This document shows, in pieces, positions 1-7,070 of a stretch of DNA of 37,685 nucleotides (position 1 is the first letter of the stretch; each line of letters opens with the position of its first letter). The position numbers were made by a program, and so were the translations under genes. Source of the stretch: Thermoleophilia bacterium (GTDB lineage Bacteria > Actinomycetota > Thermoleophilia > Gaiellales > Gaiellaceae); the NCBI GenBank assembly GCA_029865325.1, contig JAOUHF010000012.1:1-37685 (forward strand). The letters run 5' to 3'. The notes beneath the pieces are model-generated. The model was given only the letters and a program-made list of their open reading frames with translations, did not search any database and was not told the origin of the DNA.

Positions 1-1455
1 CGCCTTCTTGTCGTCGTCAGCGCCCGTCGCCTCGCTGAACGCGTGACCGACCATCGAGCTCTGCTCGTCACCACCGGAGAAGTCAGCCACCTCGCCGCTC
101 GTCAGCGAGCGCTCGACGAGGTCGTCCAGCCCGTAGCCGTTGCGCTGTTTGAACGTGGCTCCCTGCGTCTGGCCGTGATCCGAGAGGACGACGATCTCGT
201 ACGGGCGCGGTGCGTACTTGCGCGCGCGCTCGATCCGCCCGAACTGCTGGTCGAGTTTGCGCAGCGCCTCGAGCGTGTCCGCCCGCTCGAGGCCTGAATG
301 GTGCGCGACCTCGTCGTAGCTCGAGAACGTCGCGTACATCGCGGGACGGCCCTTCATCATGTCGGTGAGGACGCCGTACACGATCAGGTCGCGGACTACG
401 ACGCACATGGCTGCGCGCATGAGCGGGTAGATCCCGCCGCGGTGGCCGCGCGGGACGACGTCGCGCCGGATCGCTCGAAGCGCCGCGTTCCACTCGAGGA
501 TGACTTCCCAGAAGAACAAGACGAGCACCCGCGTGACGTTGAAACCGTTGGCGAAGAAGGCGCGGTAGCCGGGGTTGGCACCCTTCTCCGCTTCCATCCG
601 GCTGACGGTGAGGATGACGTGGTCGGCCTCGCCGGAGAGGAGATTTCCCCGGCTCGCCCCACCGTCCATGAGCAGGCCCACGCCCGTTGCATGCCGCCGC
701 TCGAGCTCGGCGCAGTCGCCGGGCGCGGAGCAGGTCATCATCGTTCCCGTCTCCTTCTCGACCCAGCGGAACGCAGGAATATCCTCGTTTGAGCCGAGCA
801 GGATCCCCGCCTGGCTCGCGCCTGTCTGTGACGAGAGGTCGGTCTCCCACTCGATGAACCGGTGGCTGTCGTCGGCGAGCCAGCGCGCCATGTTCGGTGC
901 GTTTCCGTCTCGCATCGCCCGCTGAATCACGGGGAGGGCGAGCCCGTCGATCTCGAGGTAGATGATCCCGGGCACGTCAGTTTGGACGCGCTCGCCCGAG
1001 CGCCGGGCGATGCGCTGGATGACGCGCAGCGTGTACGTGTCGTCGTCGTTCGTCCCGAAGACCACGTCGAGCACGACGGTCGCCGCTGCCGCGGCGAGCG
1101 CCGTCAGCAGCGCCCACCAGAAGTTGTCCACCTCGATCGCGTTCTCGGTGATCCGCGCGGCGCCGAGCAACATCCACGCATCCAGGATCAGCACGAGCAG
1201 GAAGCCGAGGACGAGTGTGAACGGGAGCCGGAGTGCCGCGACGAGCGGCGGCAGGATCGCGTTCAGGATCGCTATGACGAGCGCGACGACAAGTGCGCCC
1301 CAGAACTTCTGGATCTCGACGCCCGGGACGATCGCGGCCGCGATGAAGAGCGCCGCCGCCGCGACCAGCCACGAGAAGATCAGACGAAACGGGCGGATCT
1401 TCGGCCGCACGTCCGAGCCCTTCGCGGGCCGCGCGTACTCCGTTTCAGCCGCCAT
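1..1455 (-). CDS. Holin-like membrane domain fused to alkaline-phosphatase-superfamily phosphodiesterase (3' end cut by window edge)
   Basis: Reading the minus strand from the ATG at 1455 gives 485 codons without a stop, running off the left edge. Residues 1-20 are polar. About 24-133 hold four hydrophobic segments of the kind annotated as phage holin family 4. From about residue 160 a soluble domain follows with alkaline-phosphatase-superfamily landmarks: IYLEIDGL (D170 as metal ligand), TGASQAG (T211 or S214 as candidate nucleophile), YDEVAHHSG (D381, H385/H386) and SDHGQ (D426, H427). The family cleaves phosphodiester or pyrophosphate bonds. Which side of the membrane the catalytic domain faces, and the substrate, cannot be told. 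The holin label reflects fold similarity; nothing suggests lysis or a prophage. The start is supported by TACAGT eight bases upstream, compatible with leaderless transcription. The C-terminus is missing. Confidence 0.85.
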   Translation of the reverse strand, partial: MAAETEYARPAKGSDVRPKIRPFRLIFSWLVAAAALFIAAAIVPGVEIQKFWGALVVALVIAILNAILPPLVAALRLPFTLVLGFLLVLILDAWMLLGAARITENAIEVDNFWWALLTALAAAAATVVLDVVFGTNDDDTYTLRVIQRIARRSGERVQTDVPGIIYLEIDGLALPVIQRAMRDGNAPNMARWLADDSHRFIEWETDLSSQTGASQAGILLGSNEDIPAFRWVEKETGTMMTCSAPGDCAELERRHATGVGLLMDGGASRGNLLSGEADHVILTVSRMEAEKGANPGYRAFFANGFNVTRVLVLFFWEVILEWNAALRAIRRDVVPRGHRGGIYPLMRAAMCVVVRDLIVYGVLTDMMKGRPAMYATFSSYDEVAHHSGLERADTLEALRKLDQQFGRIERARKYAPRPYEIVVLSDHGQTQGATFKQRNGYGLDDLVERSLTSGEVADFSGGDEQSSMVGHAFSEATGADDDKKA

Positions 1456-1477
1456 ACGAAGGGACTGTAGTAGCCAG

Positions 1478-1503
1478 GTGGGAGCCGCGTGTGCGGCTCC
1501 CAC
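1478..1503 (-). terminator. 11-bp perfect hairpin after the SHOCT membrane gene
   Basis: GTGGGAGCCGC and its exact complement flank a four-base loop. The hairpin begins 10 bases past the stop of the upstream minus-strand gene (stop at 1513) and lies before the promoter of the phosphodiesterase gene. It has no clear U-run, so it may be a GC-rich intrinsic terminator or simply an RNA 3'-end-stabilising structure. Confidence 0.6.
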
Positions 1504-1512
1504 CCACGCGAG

Positions 1513-1908
1513 CTACGAGGCGAGCGCTTTCGACTTGATCGAGTCGAACTCGGCCTGCGTGATCGCGCCGGAGTCGAGGAGGCCTTTCGCCTTCTCGATC
1601 TCGGCGGCAGCGCCGCCGCTTCCCGCGACGGACTTCACGTACTGATCCATCTGCGCCTGCTGAGCCTGCGCTTGCTTCACGCTCCGCTCGGTCATCCCAT
1701 CGTGGTTCGCGATGAGGTAGATGAAGACACCGAGGAACGGTAGGGCAATCACGAAGATAATCCAGAGCACCTTCGCGAAGCCGGAGGTGTCGTGGCGGCG
1801 GAAGATGTCCGCAAAGATCGTGATCAGGATCCAGAACCAGATGATGAACGCGAAGAACACGAACATCGTCCAGAGGACATCGAGAAACGGATAATCGGCA
1901 GCGAGCAC
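1513..1908 (-). CDS. Membrane protein with PLDc_N-type helices and C-terminal SHOCT domain
   Basis: 131 residues. The start is GTG at 1908, preceded by a strong AAGGAGG site five bases upstream. Residues about 10-35 and 43-66 are hydrophobic helices, with the pattern of the phospholipase-D-nuclease N-terminal (PLDc_N) membrane module: an aromatic first helix, then RRHDTSG, then a second helix. A Gln/Ala-rich linker leads to a SHOCT motif at about 103-130 (EIEKAKGLLDSGAITQAEFD). SHOCT is a short helical domain found at protein termini, often in membrane or stress-related proteins; its molecular role is unknown. The gene diverges from another SHOCT gene pair starting at 2043, so both may respond to one signal. 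No enzymatic residues are visible; a scaffold or sensor is likelier than an enzyme. Confidence 0.85.
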   Translation of the reverse strand: MLAADYPFLDVLWTMFVFFAFIIWFWILITIFADIFRRHDTSGFAKVLWIIFVIALPFLGVFIYLIANHDGMTERSVKQAQAQQAQMDQYVKSVAGSGGAAAEIEKAKGLLDSGAITQAEFDSIKSKALAS

Positions 1909-1939
1909 GGAGCCTCCTTGTGATTCGTTTGTCGGGCTT

Positions 1940-1945
1940 CTTATA
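1940..1945 (-). promoter_or_regulatory. Possible -10 box (TATAAG) for the SHOCT membrane gene
   Basis: TATAAG on the minus strand is the only AT-rich hexamer in the 134-base gap between the divergent SHOCT genes. It sits about 30 bases upstream of the GTG start, leaving room for the leader that carries the AAGGAGG site. No convincing -35 box was found. Confidence 0.35.
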
Positions 1946-2042
1946 TCGTGGATTCAAACGCCCTGAGGCGTGAACGGTTTCGCGTGCAACGATTGCCGCG
2001 ATTCGCCAGAGTTACGAGGACACGAAAACGAAGGAGGAGAGC

Positions 2043-2480
2043 ATGGAAGAGATCGGCCCCGTCGACTACGCGATCATCGTCTTTCCGGGGAACAGGTTCA
2101 GGGGGGAGATCGCACCAGCGATCGCCGACCTCGTCGATGACGGAACGATTCGGATCATCGACATCGCGTTCGTCGGCAAGGACGCGGACGGCACCGCGGT
2201 CGCGATGGAGCTGACGGAACTCGACCCGGATGTGCAGGAGGGACTCGAGAGTCTGGGCATCGAAGTCACTGGCTTGTTCAGCGACGAGGACCTCATGGGC
2301 GCGGCCGACGCGCTCGAGCCCAACTCCTCGGCGGCTCTCCTGATCTGGGAGAACGTGTGGGCACGCAACGTTGCCCAGGCGATGCGGGACGCGGGTGGCG
2401 TCATGGTGGCGTTCGAGCGGATCCCGCACGACGTCGTCCAGGAAGCGCGTGAGTTGGCGCTCGAAGCAGCCAAGGCCTAG
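2043..2480 (+). CDS. DUF6325 family protein
   Basis: 145 residues, soluble. An excellent AAGGAGGAG site six to seven bases upstream fixes the ATG at 2043. The protein opens with MEEIGPVDYAIIVFPGNRF and has the alternating hydrophobic-strand and acidic-helix texture of the DUF6325/DUF1269-like group: IIVFPG, IRIIDIAFVGKD, then a GLFSDEDL turn and the helix WARNVAQAMRDAGG. This group is common in Actinobacteria next to SHOCT proteins and has no known function. The next gene, a SHOCT protein, starts 20 bases after its stop with its own ribosome site, so the two form a likely operon. Family assignment is from memory of the motif pattern. No catalytic residues are evident. Confidence 0.8.
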   Translation: MEEIGPVDYAIIVFPGNRFRGEIAPAIADLVDDGTIRIIDIAFVGKDADGTAVAMELTELDPDVQEGLESLGIEVTGLFSDEDLMGAADALEPNSSAALLIWENVWARNVAQAMRDAGGVMVAFERIPHDVVQEARELALEAAKA

Positions 2481-2499
2481 GAAGAAGAGGAGAGCTCAA

Positions 2500-2787
2500 A
2501 TGATGCGACGCAGAGGTATGGGAGTGGTTGGGACTGCCGTCGTCGTGGGCGGGGCGGCCCATTACGGCGCGAAGAAGGCAAACCAGTCGGCCGCCGCTGA
2601 CGAACAGGCTCAGCAGGCCGCCTACGAACAGGGTATGGCCGCCGCTCAGCAGGCAGCACCCGCTCCAGCTGCCCCGGCTGAGGATGACCCCATGGCCGAG
2701 GTTCAGAAGCTCGCTGAGATGCACACCGCAGGAATCCTCACCGACGAGGAGTTCGCGGCCGCGAAGGCCAAGGCGCTGGGCATCTGA
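2500..2787 (+). CDS. Small SHOCT domain protein
   Basis: 95 residues. I chose the ATG at 2500, six bases after GAAGAGGAGAG; a second in-frame ATG follows at 2503. Residues 1-8 are basic, and about 9-24 form a short glycine/alanine-rich hydrophobic stretch (GVVGTAVVVGGAAHYG) that could insert in the membrane or act as a glycine-zipper helix. An Ala/Gln/Pro linker then leads to the C-terminal SHOCT motif at about 66-95 (MAEVQKLAEMHTAGILTDEEF). It follows the DUF6325 gene by 20 bases and probably shares its mRNA. Partner proteins are unknown; SHOCT motifs in this gene and the divergent one may associate. Confidence 0.85.
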   Translation: MMRRRGMGVVGTAVVVGGAAHYGAKKANQSAAADEQAQQAAYEQGMAAAQQAAPAPAAPAEDDPMAEVQKLAEMHTAGILTDEEFAAAKAKALGI

Positions 2788-2798
2788 AGATCCGTGGT

Positions 2799-2832
2799 GC
2801 GAGAGGGCGGTCTTTCGGCCGTCCTCTTTCGC
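2799..2832 (+). terminator. Hairpin terminator after the DUF6325-SHOCT operon
   Basis: GCGAGAGGGCGG pairs imperfectly with CCGTCCTCTTTCGC around a TCTTTCGG turn, beginning about 11 bases after the stop at 2787. It separates the SHOCT pair from the transporter gene downstream. Confidence 0.6.
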
Positions 2833-2903
2833 AGACCCGCTTCTGGTGGTCACATGGGAACGGACGGGTGATAGTGGCCGTGCGGCTGAGCCCTGTTCTT
2901 GGC

Positions 2904-2909
2904 TAGGCT
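2904..2909 (+). promoter_or_regulatory. -10 box TAGGCT for the MFS gene
   Basis: TAGGCT lies 10 bases before the GTG at 2920. No ribosome site is visible, so the mRNA would have a leader of only about three bases, close to leaderless. Confidence 0.45.
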
Positions 2910-2919
2910 CGGCGGCTCC

Positions 2920-4497
2920 GTGACGTCCTCGGCACAACCGGGCGACGCTACCGCGGCGGCACCGGCACGGGCGAAGCTCGTCCTCGGCTCGCTGATCCTC
3001 GTCGCGGCGGTCGCGAATCTCAACCTGTCGGTCGCGAACGTCGCATTGCCCGACATCGGCGCGTCGTTCAACTCATCCCAGACCACCCTCAATCTGATTG
3101 CGGTCGGGTACTCGCTCGGGCTTGCTGCATCCGTGCTCTGGCTCGGAGCGCTCGGCGACCGCTACGGGCGAAAGCTCATGATCGTCCTCGGGATGGGCCT
3201 CTCCATCCCCGCGTCGATCGTGGCAGGCTTCGCGCCGTCGGATACCGTGTTGTTCGTCGCCCGCGTCGTCGGCGGGATCTCGGCAGGCTTGGCGTACCCG
3301 ACCACCCTCGCACTCATTACGGCGCTGTGGTCGGGTCCCGGACGAACGAAGTCGATCGCGCTGTGGTCGGCATTGGGCGGCGGGATCGCTGCCCTCGGAC
3401 CGCTCGTCTCGGGAGCCCTGCTCGAGTTCTTCGACTGGGGCTCGGTCTTTCTCGTGACCCTGCCGCTGGCAGTCATTGCGCTGCTGATGGCGATCCGCTT
3501 CGTGCCGGCTCATGTGAACGAGTCGACCAAGCCGGTCGACAACCTGGGCGGGATCCTCTCCGCGATCGTCGTGGGCGCGCTCGTCCTCTCGATCAACTTC
3601 CTGCCCGTTCCGAATGAGCAAGCGCTCGCCCTCGGACTGCTCGCCGTCGCGCTGGCCGCCACGATCGCGTTCTTGCTGCGCGAGCGACGGGCGAAGAATC
3701 CGCTCTACGACCTGCACGTCGCCGCTCGCAAGACCTTCTGGGTTGCCGCGTGCGCCGGCATCATCGTCTTCGGCTCGCTCATGGGAGCGGCTTTCATCAA
3801 CCAGCAGTACCTCCAGAACGTGCTCGGCTACTCGACGCTCCAGGCCGGCGCCGCGATCCTCCCGGCCGTGTTCTTCATGGTGCTCGTCGCGCCGCGCTCC
3901 GCGAAGCTCGTCGGCTCGCACGGATCCCGACATACGTTGCTGAGCGGGCAGTTCCTGATCCTCCTGTCGTTCGCCGGCATGCTGCTCCTCTGGCACGAGG
4001 ACATCCCGTACTGGCAGGTTGCCCTGCCGCTCTGCTTCCTCGGGGCGGGGGTCGGCCTCGCCGGAACGCCTTCGTCGAACTCGCTTACAGGCTCCGTCCC
4101 CGTGACGCGCGTCGGCATGGCCTCCGGAACGGCCGATCTCCAGCGCGACCTCGGTGGCGCGCTCATGACGTCGATCTTCGGCGCCCTGCTCGCTGCCGGC
4201 TACGCGTCCGCGATGGGGCAGGCGATCGACGAGTCCGGGAAGAACATCACCGAGTCGACGCAGTCCCAGCTCCAGCTTTCGTTCGCGAGCGCCGAGAACC
4301 TCGCTGCGAAGAACCCGAAGTACGCGGACCAGATCACCGCCGCGGCGCAGCAGTCGTTCCTCGACGGCGATCGCTGGGCATACCTGGCGGCCATCGCCGC
4401 GGTGTTGATCGGGATGGCGCTCGTCTTCCGCTTCTTCCCGAAGAAGGACGAAGAAGAGCGGCTGCGCGCCGCCTTTCACGCTGAGGACACGCGCTGA
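2920..4497 (+). CDS. MFS transporter, DHA2-like drug/solute exporter
   Basis: 525 residues from the GTG at 2920; a TTG at 2899 is an alternative but would overlap the -10 box. The chain is highly hydrophobic, with roughly 14 helices, the DHA2 pattern. Visible signatures are the first-helix motif NLNLSVANVALPDIG, the loop 2-3 motif A-like GALGDRYGRKLM, and the helix-5 antiporter-like segment GGGIAALGPLVSGAL. A long extracytoplasmic loop of about 60 polar residues (about 425-485) precedes the last helix. The family usually exports lipophilic compounds using proton influx. It lies 72 bases upstream of the arylsulfatase on the same strand, so it may move that enzyme's substrate or product, but this is inference. 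Its specificity cannot be read from sequence. Confidence 0.9.
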   Translation: MTSSAQPGDATAAAPARAKLVLGSLILVAAVANLNLSVANVALPDIGASFNSSQTTLNLIAVGYSLGLAASVLWLGALGDRYGRKLMIVLGMGLSIPASIVAGFAPSDTVLFVARVVGGISAGLAYPTTLALITALWSGPGRTKSIALWSALGGGIAALGPLVSGALLEFFDWGSVFLVTLPLAVIALLMAIRFVPAHVNESTKPVDNLGGILSAIVVGALVLSINFLPVPNEQALALGLLAVALAATIAFLLRERRAKNPLYDLHVAARKTFWVAACAGIIVFGSLMGAAFINQQYLQNVLGYSTLQAGAAILPAVFFMVLVAPRSAKLVGSHGSRHTLLSGQFLILLSFAGMLLLWHEDIPYWQVALPLCFLGAGVGLAGTPSSNSLTGSVPVTRVGMASGTADLQRDLGGALMTSIFGALLAAGYASAMGQAIDESGKNITESTQSQLQLSFASAENLAAKNPKYADQITAAAQQSFLDGDRWAYLAAIAAVLIGMALVFRFFPKKDEEERLRAAFHAEDTR

Positions 4498-4536
4498 TGT
4501 GACGCGTTCGATTCGCCGCCGGCCGCGGCGAATACC

Positions 4537-4542
4537 TAGTGT
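4537..4542 (+). promoter_or_regulatory. Possible -10 box TAGTGT for the sulfatase gene
   Basis: TAGTGT is followed by a short leader containing AAAGGGA and then the ATG at 4570. It suggests the sulfatase can be transcribed independently of the upstream transporter. No -35 element is recognised. Confidence 0.4.
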
Positions 4543-4569
4543 TCTCGACACGCAACGAAAGGGATTCCG

Positions 4570-6912
4570 ATGAGTAGACCCTTCAAGGGAACCGTCAACA
4601 TCGACATCAAGGACTCGGTGCCGGACTGGGAGCCGTACACGCAGCCGATCGCACCCGAAGGCGCGCCCAACGTGCTCTACGTCGTCCTCGACGACGTCGG
4701 CTTCTCGGCAATGGAGCCGTACGGTGGACTGATCGAGACGCCGAACATCAAGCGGATTGCCGACCGGGGACTGTCGTACACGAACTTCCACACGACGGCC
4801 CTGTGCTCGCCGACCCGCTCCTGCCTGATGACCGGTCGCAACCACACGACGAACGGTATGGGGTGCATCACCGAGGCGACGTCCGGCTTCCCGAACGCGA
4901 ACGGCCACATCCCCTTCGAGTGCGCGAACATCGCCGAGGTGCTGGGCGGGCGCGGCTGGAACACCTACATCGTCGGCAAATGGCACCTCTGCGCCGAGGA
5001 TGAGATGAATCTCGCCTCGTCGAAGCGTCAGTGGCCGCTCGGCCGCGGATTCGAGCGCTACTACGGGTTCCTGGGCGGCGAGACGAACCAGTGGTACCCG
5101 GACCTCGTCTACGACAATCACCCCGTAGCGCCGCCGAAGACGCCCGAGGAGGGCTACCACCTCACGGTCGATCTCACCGACAAGGCGATCGAGTTCATCC
5201 AGGACGCGAAGGCGATCGCGCCCGACAAGCCGTTCTTCCTCTACTACTGCCCCGGCGCTGCCCACGCCCCGCATCACGTCTCCAAGGAATGGGCGGACAA
5301 GTACAAAGGCACCTTCGACATGGGCTATGAGGCGTACCGCGAGGTCGTCTTCGACAGGCAGAAGAAGCTGGGGATCGTCACCGATGAAGCCGAGCTCTCG
5401 CCGATCGATCCGTACGCCGACACGACGAGCCACGACGGCAAGCCGTGGTCGCAGAGCGATCGCGTTCGCCCCTGGGAGTCGCTCTCGAACGACGAGAAGC
5501 GGCTGTTCAGCCGCATGGCCGAGGTGTATGCCGGTTTCCTCAGCCACGCCGACCACGAGCTCGGACGGCTGCTCGACCACCTCGAGGAGAGCGGTCAGCT
5601 CGACAACACGATCGTCGTGCTCGTGTCCGACAACGGCGCTTCGGGAGAGGGAGGGCCGAACGGCTCGGTCAACGAGAACAAATTCTTCAACGGGGTTTCC
5701 GACACGATCGAGGAGAACCTCAAGTACCTCGACGAGCTCGGGAGCACGAGGACGTACAACCACTACCCGACCGGCTGGGCATGGGCGTTCAACACCCCCT
5801 TCAAGCTGTGGAAGCGCTACGCGAACTACGAGGGCGGCACGGCCGATCCGCTGATCGTCTCGTGGCCCGCCGGGATCGAGGCGAGGGGCGAGATCCGCCG
5901 CCAGTACAACCACGCCGTCGACCTCGTGCCGACACTGTTCGAGTGCCTCGGCGTCGAGCTTCCGGACGTCGTCAACGGGTACACGCAGAAACCGCTCGAG
6001 GGCGTGAGCTTCATGAGCAGCTTCGCCGACGCGGACGCTGCGTCGAAGGAGAAGCAGTTCTACTCGATGCTCGGTACCCGCGCGATCTGGCACAAGGGTT
6101 GGAAAGCCGCCACCGCCGTTCCGGCCGCGCCGGAGTCGTGGGGCGACTTCCACCAGCAGCGCTGGGAGCTGTTCGACACGACGACGGATCCGAGCGAGTG
6201 CAACGACCTCTCGGCCGAGCAGCCCGAGAAGCTGCAGGAGCTGATCGCGCTCTGGTGGGCGGAGGCGGGTACCTACCAAGCGCTGCCGCTCGAGTCGCGT
6301 GGCGCGATCGAGATTCTCGGCACGGAGCGGCCGCAGCTCTCGAGCCCGCGCAGCCGCTACACGTACTACCCGGGCGGCGCGGAGGTGCCCGAGTCGGTCA
6401 CCCCGAACATCCGCAACCGCGACTACACGATCGCGGCCGAGATGGAGATCGACACCGAGGAGGCAGGCGGCGTGATCTTCTCGCAGGGCTCCCGCTTCGG
6501 CGGGCATGCCCTGTACGTGAAGGACGGCAAGCTCGTCTACGTCTACAACTGGCTCGGCGAAAACGTCCAGACCGTCGTCTCGGACGAGAAGGTTCCGACG
6601 GGCCACGTGGTGCTGTCCGCCACCTTCGAGCGCGAGGGCGAGGGGATGCCGACGCAGGGCACGTTGACTCTGCACATCCGCGACCAGGCGGTCGGCGAGG
6701 CGAAGATCATGACGCAGCCCGGCAAGTTCGGCCTCGGCGGCGGCGGCCTCGTCGTCGGCCGCTCGGGTGCCGAGCAGGTCACCGACGACTACGTCGGCGA
6801 GGCGCCGTGGCCCTTCGTCGGTGGCACGATCAAGCGAGTCCTGATCGACGTCAGCGGCGAGTCGTTCGCCGACCTTGCGGCGGAGGCCCGCGCGGCGTTC
6901 GCGCGTCAGTAA
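4570..6912 (+). CDS. Arylsulfatase, type I formylglycine-dependent, cytosolic
   Basis: 780 residues, with an AAAGGGA ribosome site upstream. It is a type I sulfatase, hydrolysing sulfate esters with a formylglycine made from Cys79 in the core motif CSPTR (residues 79-83, followed by SCLMTGR). Other landmarks are VVLDDVG (D41/D42, calcium ligands), VGKWHL (K137, H139) and VSDNGASGEGG (D354, N355). After the catalytic domain and the substrate-side C-terminal part, residues about 590-775 look like a beta-rich, LamG-like tail. There is no signal peptide, which points to a cytoplasmic enzyme, as for Pseudomonas AtsA. The maturase needed for Cys79 is encoded about 2.5 kb downstream. Neighbouring membrane proteins could handle substrate or sulfate. 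The true substrate (aryl, alkyl or carbohydrate sulfate) is unknown. Confidence 0.95.
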   Translation: MSRPFKGTVNIDIKDSVPDWEPYTQPIAPEGAPNVLYVVLDDVGFSAMEPYGGLIETPNIKRIADRGLSYTNFHTTALCSPTRSCLMTGRNHTTNGMGCITEATSGFPNANGHIPFECANIAEVLGGRGWNTYIVGKWHLCAEDEMNLASSKRQWPLGRGFERYYGFLGGETNQWYPDLVYDNHPVAPPKTPEEGYHLTVDLTDKAIEFIQDAKAIAPDKPFFLYYCPGAAHAPHHVSKEWADKYKGTFDMGYEAYREVVFDRQKKLGIVTDEAELSPIDPYADTTSHDGKPWSQSDRVRPWESLSNDEKRLFSRMAEVYAGFLSHADHELGRLLDHLEESGQLDNTIVVLVSDNGASGEGGPNGSVNENKFFNGVSDTIEENLKYLDELGSTRTYNHYPTGWAWAFNTPFKLWKRYANYEGGTADPLIVSWPAGIEARGEIRRQYNHAVDLVPTLFECLGVELPDVVNGYTQKPLEGVSFMSSFADADAASKEKQFYSMLGTRAIWHKGWKAATAVPAAPESWGDFHQQRWELFDTTTDPSECNDLSAEQPEKLQELIALWWAEAGTYQALPLESRGAIEILGTERPQLSSPRSRYTYYPGGAEVPESVTPNIRNRDYTIAAEMEIDTEEAGGVIFSQGSRFGGHALYVKDGKLVYVYNWLGENVQTVVSDEKVPTGHVVLSATFEREGEGMPTQGTLTLHIRDQAVGEAKIMTQPGKFGLGGGGLVVGRSGAEQVTDDYVGEAPWPFVGGTIKRVLIDVSGESFADLAAEARAAFARQ

Positions 6913-6953
6913 CACCGCATGCCGACGCCGCAACCAGGTGGCTCGACACCGAC

Positions 6954-6959
6954 TAGGCT
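6954..6959 (+). promoter_or_regulatory. -10 box TAGGCT upstream of the 24-codon ORF and DUF2252 gene
   Basis: TAGGCT occurs 42 bases after the sulfatase stop and 36 bases before the ATG at 6996. It matches the TAGGCT boxes used elsewhere in the window. The intervening leader carries GAGAGGAGAG, a strong ribosome site. Confidence 0.45.
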
Positions 6960-6995
6960 CGAACGAGGGCTGCGATCAGCGAGAGGAGAGATGTG

Positions 6996-7070
6996 ATGGC
7001 AAAGACAACGACCGACGTGTTCGTCGGCGGCTACCAGGACATCGAGACGGCGACGACAGACTTTGGATGA
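6996..7070 (+). pseudogene. 24-codon N-terminal remnant (DUF1269/DUF6325-like start) overlapping the DUF2252 gene
   Basis: An ATG with a well-placed GAGAGGAGAG site opens a 24-residue ORF containing TTTDVFVGGYQD, which ends at a TGA overlapping the ATG of the next gene (ATGA). The peptide resembles, from memory, the first residues of DUF1269-type membrane/stress proteins, which continue for 150 or more residues. The simplest reading is that a deletion removed the rest of such a gene and joined its promoter, ribosome site and first codons to the DUF2252 gene. It could instead serve as a leader peptide that couples translation. No full-length copy exists in this window. Confidence 0.5.

Noticed and set aside
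1-600. Phage origin suggested by the holin label
   Set aside because: Only helix similarity supports it; no lysin, structural, integrase or repeat sequences occur nearby, and the catalytic domain is not phage-like.
3073-6933. A 1286-codon open frame on the minus strand opposite the MFS and sulfatase genes
   Set aside because: It is low-complexity (Arg, Asp, Glu, Leu, Val), crosses two real genes and their gap, and has no domain. Open antisense frames are expected from the codon bias of GC-rich genes.
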